A stretch of 37,810 bases of DNA from Stenotrophomonas maltophilia (GCA_002386405.1 DGIP01000309.1:1-37810), one strand, 5' to 3'. Shown: positions 26,600-34,779, counted from the first letter of the stretch. Notes: generated by a model not told the origin, from the letters alone. Translations and numbers: made by a program.

Positions 26600-28567
26600 C
26601 TACCGCGCGCCGCCATCCACATACGGCCGCGACTGCAGCATCACGATCTCATCGCCCACCACGGCCCACTCGATATCCTGGTCCACCCCGCCCAATGCCT
26701 GCTTGGTGGCCTTTCCCACCTTGGCCAGGCGCGCGATCAGCGCATCGGTAAGGACCTGGCGTGAGCCGGTGATGGCCACTTCGCGCACGCCCCCACCGGC
26801 CTTGGCCACCAGCTGGGTATCTTCGGCCGACCGGCTCAGCACCTGCACCGCCTTGGACCAGTCCGAATACATCACCTGTTCGGCCTGGCGCTTGCCCTCG
26901 ACCACGCGGATGCCCAGCCCGCGCTTGGCTGAAATGTAGGTGGTGTGCTGGTGGGCGCGATCGAACGGATCGCGGGTGATCATCACCCCGGAACTGTCCG
27001 AGGGTGCCGCCAGCTGCACCAGCACTGCCATGGCGACCGCGTCCTGCTGCAGGCCCGCGGCGGTGCGCGCCTCGTAGGCCTCGAAGTTGTAGACCGAGGC
27101 CCACACCGTCTGTACGGCCTTGGCCACGGCATCGGCGCGGGTCACGTTGGGCACCGTGGTGTACAGCCCTGCCCCACTGAAACCCGGCAGGTCCTCCGAG
27201 TTGGACGAGCTGCGCACGAACACCCCGCCGCCCTTCAACTGGCCCTGCCACTGCGCATCCAGCATGCGGACGAAGGCAGGGTCGGGCGCTGCGTCGGTGA
27301 TCTCGGCGCGCAGCGCGGCCAACGCCTCGCGGCGGACGTTCGGGTCGGTGTTGAATCCGGGGCGGCGCTGCAACTCCTGCAGGCGCTGGGGAATGTCCAG
27401 CCGCTGCATGGTCGCCTGGTAATGCGCGAAGGGAATGCAGAAGCCATCTGGCACGCGCGCCAACGGTGGCAGCGCCGCCTTCAGCGTGCCCAGGTTGGCC
27501 GCCTTCACCCCGCAGTGGCTGCTGTCGCGTGCACGCAGCGCGGCCAGCGGCTTAAGCGCGACCACCGCCAGGTCCGGACGTGGCAGGTTGCGCACCGTGG
27601 CGCGTGCAGGCGCTGCAGAAGGCGTGCGCGCCGGGCGTGCCAGCGGCGTGACCCGGTAGTCGTTGTTGCTGACCTCCAGCGCTACCCAGCGGCCATCGTA
27701 TTGGCGCAGCGCGTTCTGGGCGTCGCGCACGTACACGTTGGGAATGCCCCACCCCTTCGCCAGCAGGTTCACGTGCGACAACAGCGTGGACGGCCGCTGC
27801 GTGACCAGCCCGGCCACTGGGGCCAGCGCGATCGGCACTTCATCCAGCACCGGAATATCGCGCGGCGACAGCGTGCGCAGCTGCGCCTCGGTGCGCACGA
27901 TGCGCAGCCGTCCTTCGGCCTTGCCCGTGTTCAACGGCAGGAAACGCTGCTCACGCAACAAGGCCTCCTGGCTGACGAACGGCAGCTTCATGCCGCTGGC
28001 CAGCTGCTCATGCTGGGTGGAGTTGGTCTTGAAGCGGATCGGATCCCGGAACGATGCGCGCACCACCTCGTCGGTCTGCCGCAGCAGCGCGGCGGTGAGC
28101 TTGTCGCCCTCCCAGAACTCGTACGTGTACCCCGGCAGGTCCTTCTGCCAGCTCACGGTGCCGAACAGGAACCGTCGCTGCGGATCGCGGTACTGCGCAT
28201 TGAGCGTGGCCTTGTCCAGCGAACGCACCAGCCCCTGGCGGCGCACGAAGTTCTCGTGCAGCTCGAAGCGCGGCGTGTTGATGTAGTACGGGCGCGCCGC
28301 ATTCTGCCGGTCGATCACGAAGATCAGGTGCGGCATTTCCAGCGCGGTGCCGGCGTTGTAGACGCGGGCAAGCTGCATGAACTGCTCTCGGCCATCGATC
28401 CGCGACAGATAGTCTGGCCCCACCGCTGGCTGCGCAGCAACGTCATTGCCCGGGCGGTACTCGTAGGGGGAAGGCTTGCGTGCTGTCTGCGCCACCACAG
28501 GCGCGACAGCCGCCAGCACCAGCGCGAGCGTCACCACCCACGCCATCACACGCCTCTGCAACGTCAT
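26600..28567 (-). CDS. Exported phospho-histidine/ATP-grasp dikinase-like protein
   Basis: A 655-aa protein with a signal peptide (about 8-27, ending VVAQ). Residues 250-285 form a swivelling phospho-His domain (VTQRPSTLLSHVNLLAKGWGIP, His265 where PEP synthase, PPDK and glucan water dikinase keep theirs). Residues 350-650 form an ATP-binding PPDK_N domain with all expected motifs: GVKAANLGTL, VRSSSNSEDLPG (451-462), GVMITRDPF and DIEWAVVG...LQSRP. There is no PEP/TIM-barrel domain. The His-before-ATP-grasp order is that of glucan water dikinase rather than PEP synthase. The start overlaps the lipoprotein stop by one base. Function in the envelope is unknown: ATP would not be available in the periplasm. 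Confidence 0.85.
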   Translation of the reverse strand: MTLQRRVMAWVVTLALVLAAVAPVVAQTARKPSPYEYRPGNDVAAQPAVGPDYLSRIDGREQFMQLARVYNAGTALEMPHLIFVIDRQNAARPYYINTPRFELHENFVRRQGLVRSLDKATLNAQYRDPQRRFLFGTVSWQKDLPGYTYEFWEGDKLTAALLRQTDEVVRASFRDPIRFKTNSTQHEQLASGMKLPFVSQEALLREQRFLPLNTGKAEGRLRIVRTEAQLRTLSPRDIPVLDEVPIALAPVAGLVTQRPSTLLSHVNLLAKGWGIPNVYVRDAQNALRQYDGRWVALEVSNNDYRVTPLARPARTPSAAPARATVRNLPRPDLAVVALKPLAALRARDSSHCGVKAANLGTLKAALPPLARVPDGFCIPFAHYQATMQRLDIPQRLQELQRRPGFNTDPNVRREALAALRAEITDAAPDPAFVRMLDAQWQGQLKGGGVFVRSSSNSEDLPGFSGAGLYTTVPNVTRADAVAKAVQTVWASVYNFEAYEARTAAGLQQDAVAMAVLVQLAAPSDSSGVMITRDPFDRAHQHTTYISAKRGLGIRVVEGKRQAEQVMYSDWSKAVQVLSRSAEDTQLVAKAGGGVREVAITGSRQVLTDALIARLAKVGKATKQALGGVDQDIEWAVVGDEIVMLQSRPYVDGGAR

Positions 28568-29676
28568 CAGCGCATCCCGCAGGTCGGACCCATGCAGCTG
28601 CCTGTCTCGATGAAGCGCACTTGGGAATGGCCAGGGTCACCGGTGGGTGCCGGCACACCCGCAGCGACGAAGAACGTGGCCGAGTGCGCACCGTGCAGGC
28701 CGGCGGGAATCGCGAAGGCCTTGAGCACGGTGTAGCTGCGATACGGCACTTCTGTGCCGCGCGAAACGTTGCCACCTTCAATGCGCGGAACATCCTGCGC
28801 GCCCTCGCTGCGCTGGCGCGCGGCATTCCAGGCACGCACGTCGGCGGGCGCGGTCGCGCGAAGGGTGCCATCGCGCATCGCGGCATCGAGCCCGGCCTGG
28901 CCTGCGAGCGGCGCATCCTTCAACCGGAATGTATCCACCGGCGCCGCAGCGGCATCGGTCACCAGCGCTGCACCCGGCGGAAGCTTGCCGACCACCGCGC
29001 GGCCATTGCGCGCAATAAAGGCCACATCCACCGGGCGGCCAAAGGCTTCACGCGCCATCGGGTTGAGCTTGGCCGCGCCCTCTTCGCTCACATAGGCATA
29101 CCCACACGGGCCACGGTTGTCATAGGTACTCACCAGCACTGGCACGCCCGCCGGCAGGCCGGTCAGCTGCTGCCGGTGGTAACCGGTGACCAGCACGGCG
29201 GCGATACGGGTGCCGCGGGTCCAGCCAACGGTCCACACGGTGGGCTCGTAGGCGCCCAGCAGCAACGCCACCTGCGCGTCGGGCTCATGCACCGCCACCT
29301 GGATGGTGGTCGCCGGGTGGCCGCTCTGGTCGATCTGGAAGTCGCTCTCCTTGCCGGAGTACGCCCCGGCAGCAAACACCTTGGTGTTGGCCGGCAGGCT
29401 AAGGCCATCGAACCGGCATGCGGCGGGCGGAGTGTCGGCCGTGGCCGGGGCATCGAAAGCGAAGGGTTTCGTGGTCTCGTTACCCGGCTGGGCGACAACG
29501 GCCACCGGCGCGGCTTCTGGCGGCGCCGCCACCTCGGCGTGAGCCTGGGGCGCAGCCGCTTCATCAGGCGCTTTCACGCCCGGCTCGGACAGATTCATCT
29601 CGTTGCACCCGGCCAACAGCACCAGCCCCGCCACCGCGATGCACACCCTGCCGCGTCCCACGCCCCTGAGCTTCAT
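28567..29676 (-). CDS. Putative lipoprotein coupled to the dikinase-like gene
   Basis: 369 aa from the ATG at 29676; longer frames upstream are unconvincing. The signal peptide ends in an LLAGC lipobox (Cys about 22), followed by a Pro/Ala/Glu-rich tether (about 30-80). The globular part has Cys pairs (PPAACRFDG, GPCGYAYV and a Cys-rich end GSCMGPTCG) and an RGTRIAAVLVTGYHRQQ stretch. No family is recognised. Its stop overlaps the next ATG (TGATG), so the two proteins are made together and may act as a pair at the inner or outer membrane. Confidence 0.75.
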   Translation of the reverse strand: MKLRGVGRGRVCIAVAGLVLLAGCNEMNLSEPGVKAPDEAAAPQAHAEVAAPPEAAPVAVVAQPGNETTKPFAFDAPATADTPPAACRFDGLSLPANTKVFAAGAYSGKESDFQIDQSGHPATTIQVAVHEPDAQVALLLGAYEPTVWTVGWTRGTRIAAVLVTGYHRQQLTGLPAGVPVLVSTYDNRGPCGYAYVSEEGAAKLNPMAREAFGRPVDVAFIARNGRAVVGKLPPGAALVTDAAAAPVDTFRLKDAPLAGQAGLDAAMRDGTLRATAPADVRAWNAARQRSEGAQDVPRIEGGNVSRGTEVPYRSYTVLKAFAIPAGLHGAHSATFFVAAGVPAPTGDPGHSQVRFIETGSCMGPTCGMR

Positions 29677-29744
29677 GCCGTGATCCTTCACCGTTGGAAA
29701 CCGGATTCTACGGCCAGCCGGGGCGTGGTGCGCGGGCGCCGGGT

Positions 29745-30098
29745 TCAGGCGCTCGGCTCGTTGGCGAACCTCTCCACCACCGACTGACAGGCCCCCCTCG
29801 CAATGGGCATTGCCCACGCCACGGCGGCCCGTACATCCGGCTCGAGCTCGGCCAACGCCGCCTTCGACCAGTGCTGCCGATCATTGCCGATCGGCAACCC
29901 TTCGATCTCGCTCGAGATCATCGCGAAAGTGAAAAAGTCGGGATCCCGCTCGTCCAACTCCACTTCCCATCGCAACGACGAGAGCAGATGGCACCCTTCC
30001 AGTACACAGACCGACCCATCCAGAATGCCGGCGCAGGTTCTCACCGCTTCCCTGCGCATCCGGAGCACGTAATCTTCGTGACTCATGTGATCAGCCAT
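29745..30098 (-). CDS. 117-aa protein, paralogue 1 of a tandem pair
   Basis: A 117-aa cytosolic protein. It shares its length and a conserved frame with the gene at 30218-30571: RREA.R.CAG.L, V..EGCH.L, then DE.D.DF..F and C.SVV.RF at the end. Identity by eye is roughly a third. Helical, acidic and Cys-bearing; no named family is recognised with confidence (a DUF2489-type resemblance is possible). A weak GGGGAT site precedes the ATG; MSHED at 30086 is an alternative start. The pair suggests a tandem duplication. Confidence 0.65.
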   Translation of the reverse strand: MADHMSHEDYVLRMRREAVRTCAGILDGSVCVLEGCHLLSSLRWEVELDERDPDFFTFAMISSEIEGLPIGNDRQHWSKAALAELEPDVRAAVAWAMPIARGACQSVVERFANEPSA

Positions 30099-30217
30099 CG
30101 TGCATCCCCGTCTCAGGCCTATCCATTACTGCGCCACCCGGCAGTCACTATCGCGTTGGCGCCAGCGCCTTTGCAATCATAGCCGCCGAGCGCTTCCTGC
30201 GCCTTCGGCCCCGATCT

Positions 30218-30571
30218 TCAGTGACCCGCCTCAGCAAAGACCCGCCGCACCACCGAATGGCACTCCCTTGCCGTCATAGCCCGTGCTCTGGCGGCAATCT
30301 CCCTGCCATCCGGCACCGCCTTGGCCAGCTCTTCTTCCGACCAGTACCTGCGCCCTTCCCAGGCACCCAGGCGATCGAACTCTTCTGACATGTCAGCGAA
30401 CACGGCGAAGTCCCTGTCCCACTCGTCAATACCTGCCGCGCGCCGCAACATTGTGAGCCGGTGGCAGCCTTCCACCACATCCACCAGCCTGACCAGCATG
30501 CCGGCACAGATGCGCAGTGCCTCCCGTCGCGCCGGCGATACGTACGGCTTTTCACGCTCGTGCTCAGCCAT
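30218..30571 (-). CDS. 117-aa protein, paralogue 2 of a tandem pair
   Basis: Same length as paralogue 1 and aligned over its full span (RREALRICAGML, VVEGCHRLTMLRR, EWDRDFAVFADMS, ECHSVVRRVF). The start at 30571 has a strong GGGAGGAAA site. It begins 8 bases inside the end of the ribbon-helix-helix-like gene, so it is coupled to the SymE cluster. This differs from paralogue 1, which is separated by 119 bases. Function unknown. Confidence 0.7.
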   Translation of the reverse strand: MAEHEREKPYVSPARREALRICAGMLVRLVDVVEGCHRLTMLRRAAGIDEWDRDFAVFADMSEEFDRLGAWEGRRYWSEEELAKAVPDGREIAARARAMTARECHSVVRRVFAEAGH

Positions 30572-30890
30572 GGGTGTTTCCTCCCGATACGCCACCAAAG
30601 ACGCTGTCTTTCCATTGGCACTGCCGCTGGAACAGCGTTTCCACATCCCGCTCGTCGCGCTGCATGTGCAGCGGCCGCGTCAGCCTCGCCACCGCCTCGG
30701 CAGCAACCAGCACGGCGTTGCCAGGCCGCCTTGCCACCGAGTCGGCAGGTGCGCCCTGCACCACCACGTACGCCTGCATCAGTTGCCGCAGCACCGTGGC
30801 TGCGGGCAGGAAATTGCGCGCCGCCGCAGCCTGGAAGTTGGCGCGCAAGGTGTCTTCCATCTTCGCCCGCATGAGTACACGCCTGCTCAT
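30564..30890 (-). CDS. Ribbon-helix-helix-like small protein
   Basis: A 108-aa protein. Residues 1-45 read as a RHH strand-helix-helix: RVLMRAKMEDTLRANFQ then ARNFLPAATVLRQLMQAYV, comparable to the Arc/DinJ antitoxin pattern. The C-terminal half (Ala/Arg-rich, then a CQWKDSVFGG tail) is unlike a standard antitoxin. Its ATG overlaps the SymE stop (ATGA) after a GGGAGGT site, so it is co-produced with the toxin-like protein. It could be a DNA-binding or antitoxin partner. No neighbour confirms this. Confidence 0.6.
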   Translation of the reverse strand: MSRRVLMRAKMEDTLRANFQAAAARNFLPAATVLRQLMQAYVVVQGAPADSVARRPGNAVLVAAEAVARLTRPLHMQRDERDVETLFQRQCQWKDSVFGGVSGGNTHG

Positions 30891-31210
30891 GACAACCTCC
30901 CAACTTGGGCCAGCTCCCGCTGCACCTTGCGGGGAACCTTCGGAGCCACCGGCGGCGGCATTTCGATCACGGTGAGGGTGATGGAGCCTTCTTTCACTTC
31001 TACCGCCACCTTTGCGCCAATCACGAAGCCGACGTCACGCAACCAGCGGCCACTCAGCTTGAGACAGGGAACGCGTTCGTAGCGCCCTATCCCGCCGGGT
31101 AGTTCGTACCAATGCCCACACATCCTGTAGCTGCGTGGCGGGCGGGAATAAGCTTTGCGCTTGGGGCGAAGTTCGTCTTCGTAGGGCGTACTAGCCAGCC
31201 ATCTAAACAT
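30887..31210 (-). CDS. symE: SymE-type toxin-like protein
   Basis: A 107-aa protein. Its centre matches the SymE_toxin domain: VPCLKLSGRWLRDVGFVIG then AKVAVEVKEGSITLTVIE (about 48-83), the AbrB-like fold typical of SOS-induced type I toxins such as E. coli SymE. The basic N-terminus (RPKRKAYSRPPRSYR) is longer than in E. coli. A strong GGAGG site 7 bases before the ATG sets the start. In E. coli an antisense RNA (SymR) overlaps the symE leader; here the upstream DNA holds several inverted repeats (see the non-coding entry). The downstream RHH-like gene is coupled. The family call is good; toxicity is inferred. Confidence 0.75.
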   Translation of the reverse strand: MFRWLASTPYEDELRPKRKAYSRPPRSYRMCGHWYELPGGIGRYERVPCLKLSGRWLRDVGFVIGAKVAVEVKEGSITLTVIEMPPPVAPKVPRKVQRELAQVGRLS

Positions 31211-31263
31211 GTTGGACCTCCGGCACGTGCGGCTCTCGTCGGAGTGACAAGAGCGTCGGGAGG

Positions 31264-31373
31264 CTAGGAACCGTTAAGCAGAAGAAACGGCGGGCGTATT
31301 TCCACGAGGGTGTTGTATTAGCCACCCTCCCGACAAAGGGACGTCCAACATTCTGCTTCTTTAGAGTTCCTAG
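31264..31373. repeat. 110-base imperfect inverted-repeat element with nested hairpin
   Basis: Outer arms CTAGGAAC / GTTCCTAG, inner arms AAGCAGAA / TTCTGCTT (internal gaps 5 and 7 bases), and a central stem GAGGGTG / CACCCTC around a 10-base loop. It begins about 54 bases before the symE-like ATG and would sit in its 5' leader on the minus strand, or encode an antisense RNA on the plus strand. The arms are too short and degenerate for a typical IS end. No transposase frame lies inside. Confidence 0.45.
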
Positions 31374-31501
31374 GCTCTGTACAACACCATGCAGGATGAC
31401 GCGGAAGCTGGGAAATCGTTTGTATCTCTTGATCTGCCGATCTTGGTAGACGAAACCTAATTGATGACGCAAGTGACCTTACTTAATCATCAATCAGAGA
31501 A

Positions 31502-31531
31502 TGCAGTTCACACTTCCGCGTGAGAACTGCA
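31502..31531. repeat. Inverted repeat TGCAGTTC/GAACTGCA
   Basis: Eight-base perfect arms separated by 14 bases, about 290 bases upstream of the symE-like start. It could be a hairpin in the leader RNA or a dimer binding site. There is no T-run, so it is not a standard intrinsic terminator. Confidence 0.4.
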
Positions 31532-32017
31532 CGCCAACCACCAAGAAGAACATCAAACACTCCACAGAGAGTGTGTCGGAAACCACCGCTTCGGGCGACT
31601 CGTCAAATCAAGTCCGGCCGCGATCGTGGATGCCTTGCTCCTGGCCGGCTCCCTGAGTGTCCGGTGTGCAGCGGTTCTTGCAGCCCAGCCGGTCGAACAT
31701 GGCGCCAGCAGCGCGGGAGAGCGGAACCTTGCGGTCGTGGTCTTTGCCGCGAAACCGCACGCCGTTGATTCACTCGCCCGCCGCCTCTACGCCCACCTCG
31801 ACACTACACGGGGCGCACCCTCTGGACTGCATGCAAGTGGCTGGCAGCTTCCACCACCATCGCAAGGCGCGTATGTCCAGAATGCTCTCTCCCGGTAAGT
31901 TCCAGTGGGTGCGACCACTCGCGAGCTCGTCGAGCCGAGGCCCGCAGCGGAATCTGATGTGCCAGCGAATCCATTCATGTAGTTTAGAGGCCTTATACCT
32001 AGCGACGTGAGGCGTAA

Positions 32018-34069
32018 ATGGGAGATTTTACGAAGCTGGTCCGCAATGGAAGAATCCCCGGCCCCCTCAGGCGCACGTTCACGCTGGAGGGATGGCAACG
32101 CGAATTTGATGGCCTTCCGACACCGGATGCCTTGGACCACGACACGCATGCGGCAGGAATAGTCTTGCACGGAAAGCTTGAAGCGATCCGCGGGGCGCTG
32201 AAGCTCGCCCCATCGAACGAGATCTCTGCCACGACCAAGCTACGAGCTTTTCTAGCCCTGGCAAATCACGAATTCTTTGTAGCTCACGGGAAGACCACGA
32301 TTGCCGTCGAGAACTTTCAGGCGTCTAGACGGGGTTCGCCTTCGGAGGTCTACGCCTTTGAGGAAATGGCAGGGGTCAAAATTCGCCTACCCGGCGGAGC
32401 GGACTGGATGCCCGACGAGATCATCGAGAGCATTGTAGACGGCGTCGAGATGCCTATCAAAAATGTCCTGCAGAAAAGTCCTAGTCTGGCTGGAAATCCG
32501 CGAATGAATCAGGTCGAGTGGGCCGACGCCAACTTCGAGCTGAACTTGGGAATTCTTTACCGCTTCGCTGAGGACATATGGAACGACTGTCTTTGGAACA
32601 GTTACAGGATGATCGACAAGGGCGAAGTAAAAGTATTCCTTCCCCAGGACTTTGATGTCCTCAGCGCTTACGCAATAGGCGTAGCACGTCGAGCCTCGCT
32701 ATCAACCGGGTTCAATATCATCGCAAGCGAGTTCCAACGTGCTTCACTCGCAGATGGCGGTCGGTTGAGAGTTCGCGAAGTCTGTGGCATAGAACGTCGA
32801 AACAAGAGGCAGATCATCAAGGTCGCCAAACAGGGCGTTTCGACCAGGCTCATTGAGGAACTCACCGTGATGCGCGTTCATGCGACAGAGCCGTACTACG
32901 GAGACTTGCTCCAGGAGCGTATCGGTGAACTCAATGGCCTGACTCTTTCCATGCTCATTGATTCTTGGACAGTCATCTCCCGTACCGCACATGTGCTCGT
33001 GCAGTCCGTAGGCGAGAAGCACGTCATAAATTCCGGAAAAGATCGTGTGCACACATGGATGCCAGAGTACGCGCCAACTCTGCAGATAGATGCCCTGGTG
33101 GAGGCGCTGACGGCAGCCACTGGCATGAACAGACTTGAGAGCAAAAGGGTCGTTGAATTCTTTACGTTTCGCGGCGCTGTCGGGCAGGAGATTTGGGCCC
33201 AACCGCTCGTACCTGTTGGTGTGGAAACCGTGACCCCAGTGTTCGCAGCAGTCATATCCCCCAACTTGAGACGGCTCGTTGATGTGTGGATGCGGCAGGC
33301 AAGTATTGATTTGGGCAGACGGGGGCCTCTCTTTGAATCCCACATCAGGGGCCAGGTCATCGCCGCCATCCAAAAATCGAAAATACTGGTTCCAGTAGCG
33401 TCGTGTATTCCGGACGACTACACTTTCAGGCCTGTCAGCAGCAGCGATGAGGAGATCGATCTTGTTTTCTCGATCGGCAATACGGTGTTCGTTGGCGAAA
33501 CCAAGTGCATCTTGGAACCGACCGATGCAAAGGGCACTGCCACCCACAGGATGACCGTGATAGGCGCGGCCAAACAGGCATTGCGCAAAGCCGAAGCAAT
33601 TAAGGACAACCGCCTTGCATTCATTGAGGATGCGCGCCGGCACGGAATGATCTTAAACGAACAGTTCAAGGTGCAGCCGTTGGTTATCGTGAGCACCAGT
33701 ACGCATGTTGGGATTGCGGCGCTAGATGTCCCGGTCATCGACGAGTTTATTCTGGGTCGATTCTTAGATGGTGAGCTGGAAGACATCGCCTATCAGCCCG
33801 GTGACATCGCCTCCTCGAAGCGATTCAAGGTGAAGTTCTATTCCACCGCTGCGGAGGCTGAAGAGCGTGGACCAGACTACTTCAGATCTCCACCCCAAAT
33901 GAAGCGGTTTAGGGAGGGTCTAAGGAAGCGTGTAGTACCAATTCATCCGTCCACGGAGGATGACTGGAGCGGATATGTTGTGGTCATGGAGTGTCAAGCG
34001 GGAGGTGTCCCGCTGGCGCTCCAGGATCTAGGGACTGGCTATCTGACGCCTACCCCCGGGGAGCAGTGA
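32018..34069 (+). CDS. Large protein with a C-terminal PD-(D/E)XK nuclease motif
   Basis: A 683-aa protein. Near residue 480 the stretch EEIDLVFSIGNTVFVGETKC gives D481 and E494-T-K496, the D...ExK signature of PD-(D/E)XK nucleases, with the two strands predicted around it. A following helix carries Q and K (GAAKQALRKAEAI), as in many such folds. The first about 450 residues are globular and unrecognised; no helicase, methyltransferase or ATPase motif is visible. GC content and codon choice are clearly lower than in the left part of the window. It lies in a tRNA-adjacent accessory region with no modification gene nearby, so a stand-alone defence nuclease is plausible. The domain call is moderate, the role is inference. 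Confidence 0.7.
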   Translation: MGDFTKLVRNGRIPGPLRRTFTLEGWQREFDGLPTPDALDHDTHAAGIVLHGKLEAIRGALKLAPSNEISATTKLRAFLALANHEFFVAHGKTTIAVENFQASRRGSPSEVYAFEEMAGVKIRLPGGADWMPDEIIESIVDGVEMPIKNVLQKSPSLAGNPRMNQVEWADANFELNLGILYRFAEDIWNDCLWNSYRMIDKGEVKVFLPQDFDVLSAYAIGVARRASLSTGFNIIASEFQRASLADGGRLRVREVCGIERRNKRQIIKVAKQGVSTRLIEELTVMRVHATEPYYGDLLQERIGELNGLTLSMLIDSWTVISRTAHVLVQSVGEKHVINSGKDRVHTWMPEYAPTLQIDALVEALTAATGMNRLESKRVVEFFTFRGAVGQEIWAQPLVPVGVETVTPVFAAVISPNLRRLVDVWMRQASIDLGRRGPLFESHIRGQVIAAIQKSKILVPVASCIPDDYTFRPVSSSDEEIDLVFSIGNTVFVGETKCILEPTDAKGTATHRMTVIGAAKQALRKAEAIKDNRLAFIEDARRHGMILNEQFKVQPLVIVSTSTHVGIAALDVPVIDEFILGRFLDGELEDIAYQPGDIASSKRFKVKFYSTAAEAEERGPDYFRSPPQMKRFREGLRKRVVPIHPSTEDDWSGYVVVMECQAGGVPLALQDLGTGYLTPTPGEQ

Positions 34070-34088
34070 CGGTGCACCGAGTGCACCG
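34070..34088. terminator. Palindrome between convergent genes (bidirectional terminator-like)
   Basis: CGGTGCAC-CGA-GTGCACCG, 8-base perfect arms with a 3-base centre, placed right after the nuclease-gene stop and before the convergent DUF1508 stop. It lacks a T-run, so it may be a weak terminator or a protein-binding palindrome. A related TGCACA/TGTGCA palindrome lies near the tRNA (37659-37673). Confidence 0.35.
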
Positions 34089-34100
34089 CCACTCCCAGGC

Positions 34101-34310
34101 TTAATCAAGCCATTGCTGCTTGTCCCTGTCGTAGACGGGGGCATTGGTAGCGACTGCCGCAACCAACTTCATTCCATGCAGGCAATCGGCGCGGTTCTTG
34201 TAGCCTTCACCGCTGTCCGCAATCAGTTTGGAGTTGACTGAGTAGAGGCTCCAACGGTAGTCGCCTGCCCCGTCCCTGTAGATCACGAACTGCTTCGGAT
34301 GACCCGTCAT
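34101..34310 (-). CDS. DUF1508 (YegP-like) miniprotein
   Basis: 69 aa from the ATG at 34310, which has a strong AAGGAGAA site; the long frame to 34616 is not convincing before this point. It holds one DUF1508 repeat: FVIYRDGAGDYRWSLYS, then LIADSGEGYKNRADCLHGM, the typical YRW..(N)..I..SSGEGY pattern. YegP-family proteins are small and often found in or beside mobile DNA; their function is not known. Gene lies between the nuclease-like gene and the NA37-like pair, in the same lower-GC island. It ends with a basic VYDRDKQQWLD tail. Confidence 0.85.
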   Translation of the reverse strand: MTGHPKQFVIYRDGAGDYRWSLYSVNSKLIADSGEGYKNRADCLHGMKLVAAVATNAPVYDRDKQQWLD

Positions 34311-34779
34311 TGCGTTCTCCTTACGACCGGGATGGTCGAACAGAAGGTATTGCCCTGAGCCACGCGCCGCCATGGACAAGCCTGTGGATAACTTGTGCGT
34401 AGTCGATCTAGCGCCCCTAGGGCTACACACAGCCACCGGGGAATTCGGACCCCGGAGTTCGACATTATCTCGGCCCTCAGGGATGCGCCACCACAGGTGA
34501 CCTGAAGTGGAGCAGACACCGAGGAAAAGTGGGATTTGCGATCTATGCGACCTGTGCATTTCGGCCGGCGACGAGACGCGGCCGATGCGCCAGGCCGCTG
34601 CCGAGGGAAAGAGCATCCCTCGCCGCGGCGATGCGAATCCGGTAGTGCTGCTGGCCGACTAGTCAGAAGGGAGCGACCAGCAGGCGGTCTCTCAAACAAC
34701 ACCTGCAGCCCGGGCCGGCGTTATGTGGATCCGCATACCTCGCGTTGGTGACCGGGCAGCGTACGACCTCCGTATTCGA
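34311..34779. other. 470-base gap with a DnaA-box-like site and no clear gene
   Basis: No convincing gene. A perfect DnaA box (TTATCCACA, minus-strand orientation) lies at 34383-34391. A 51-codon plus-strand frame from a GTG at 34507 (ending 34662) encodes a CxxCxxC stretch (CDLCDLC) and could be a decayed gene or a small ORF, but it has no ribosome site. A single DnaA box is common by chance or in gene promoters and does not make an origin. Confidence 0.35.

Larger units (their letters stand above)
31211..32017. other. Non-coding stretch with inverted repeats upstream of symE-like gene
   Basis: About 800 bases without a convincing gene. From 31264 to 31574 it holds at least four inverted repeats in a row: a 110-base element (CTAGGAAC at 31264-31271 with its complement at 31366-31373, AAGCAGAA/TTCTGCTT inside, and a nested hairpin GAGGGTG 31306-31312 / CACCCTC 31323-31329); ATTGATGA 31460-31467 with TCATCAAT 31487-31494; TGCAGTTC 31502-31509 with GAACTGCA 31524-31531; and ACACTC 31557-31562 with GAGTGT 31569-31574. 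On the minus strand this would lead the symE-like mRNA. From 31580 to 32017 I see only weak open frames and no named element. Confidence 0.5.

Noticed and set aside
26945..28735. 596-codon plus-strand frame over the dikinase gene
   Set aside because: His/Arg/Gln-rich shadow with no domain; the minus strand carries a full PPDK_N protein.
31264..31373. Possible transposable element (MITE) or integron attC site
   Set aside because: Arms are short and gapped and no target-site duplication was seen; the core does not match the attC R-box order.
31203..31472. 89-codon minus-strand frame upstream of the symE-like gene
   Set aside because: Runs through the inverted repeats, overlaps the symE start and has no ribosome site; the symE frame is better supported.
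31626..31898. 90-codon plus-strand frame
   Set aside because: No domain, no ribosome site and no conserved pattern; treated as non-coding or decayed DNA.
34383..34391. Perfect DnaA box as a possible replication origin
   Set aside because: A single box without neighbours, AT-rich stretch or replication genes is not an origin.
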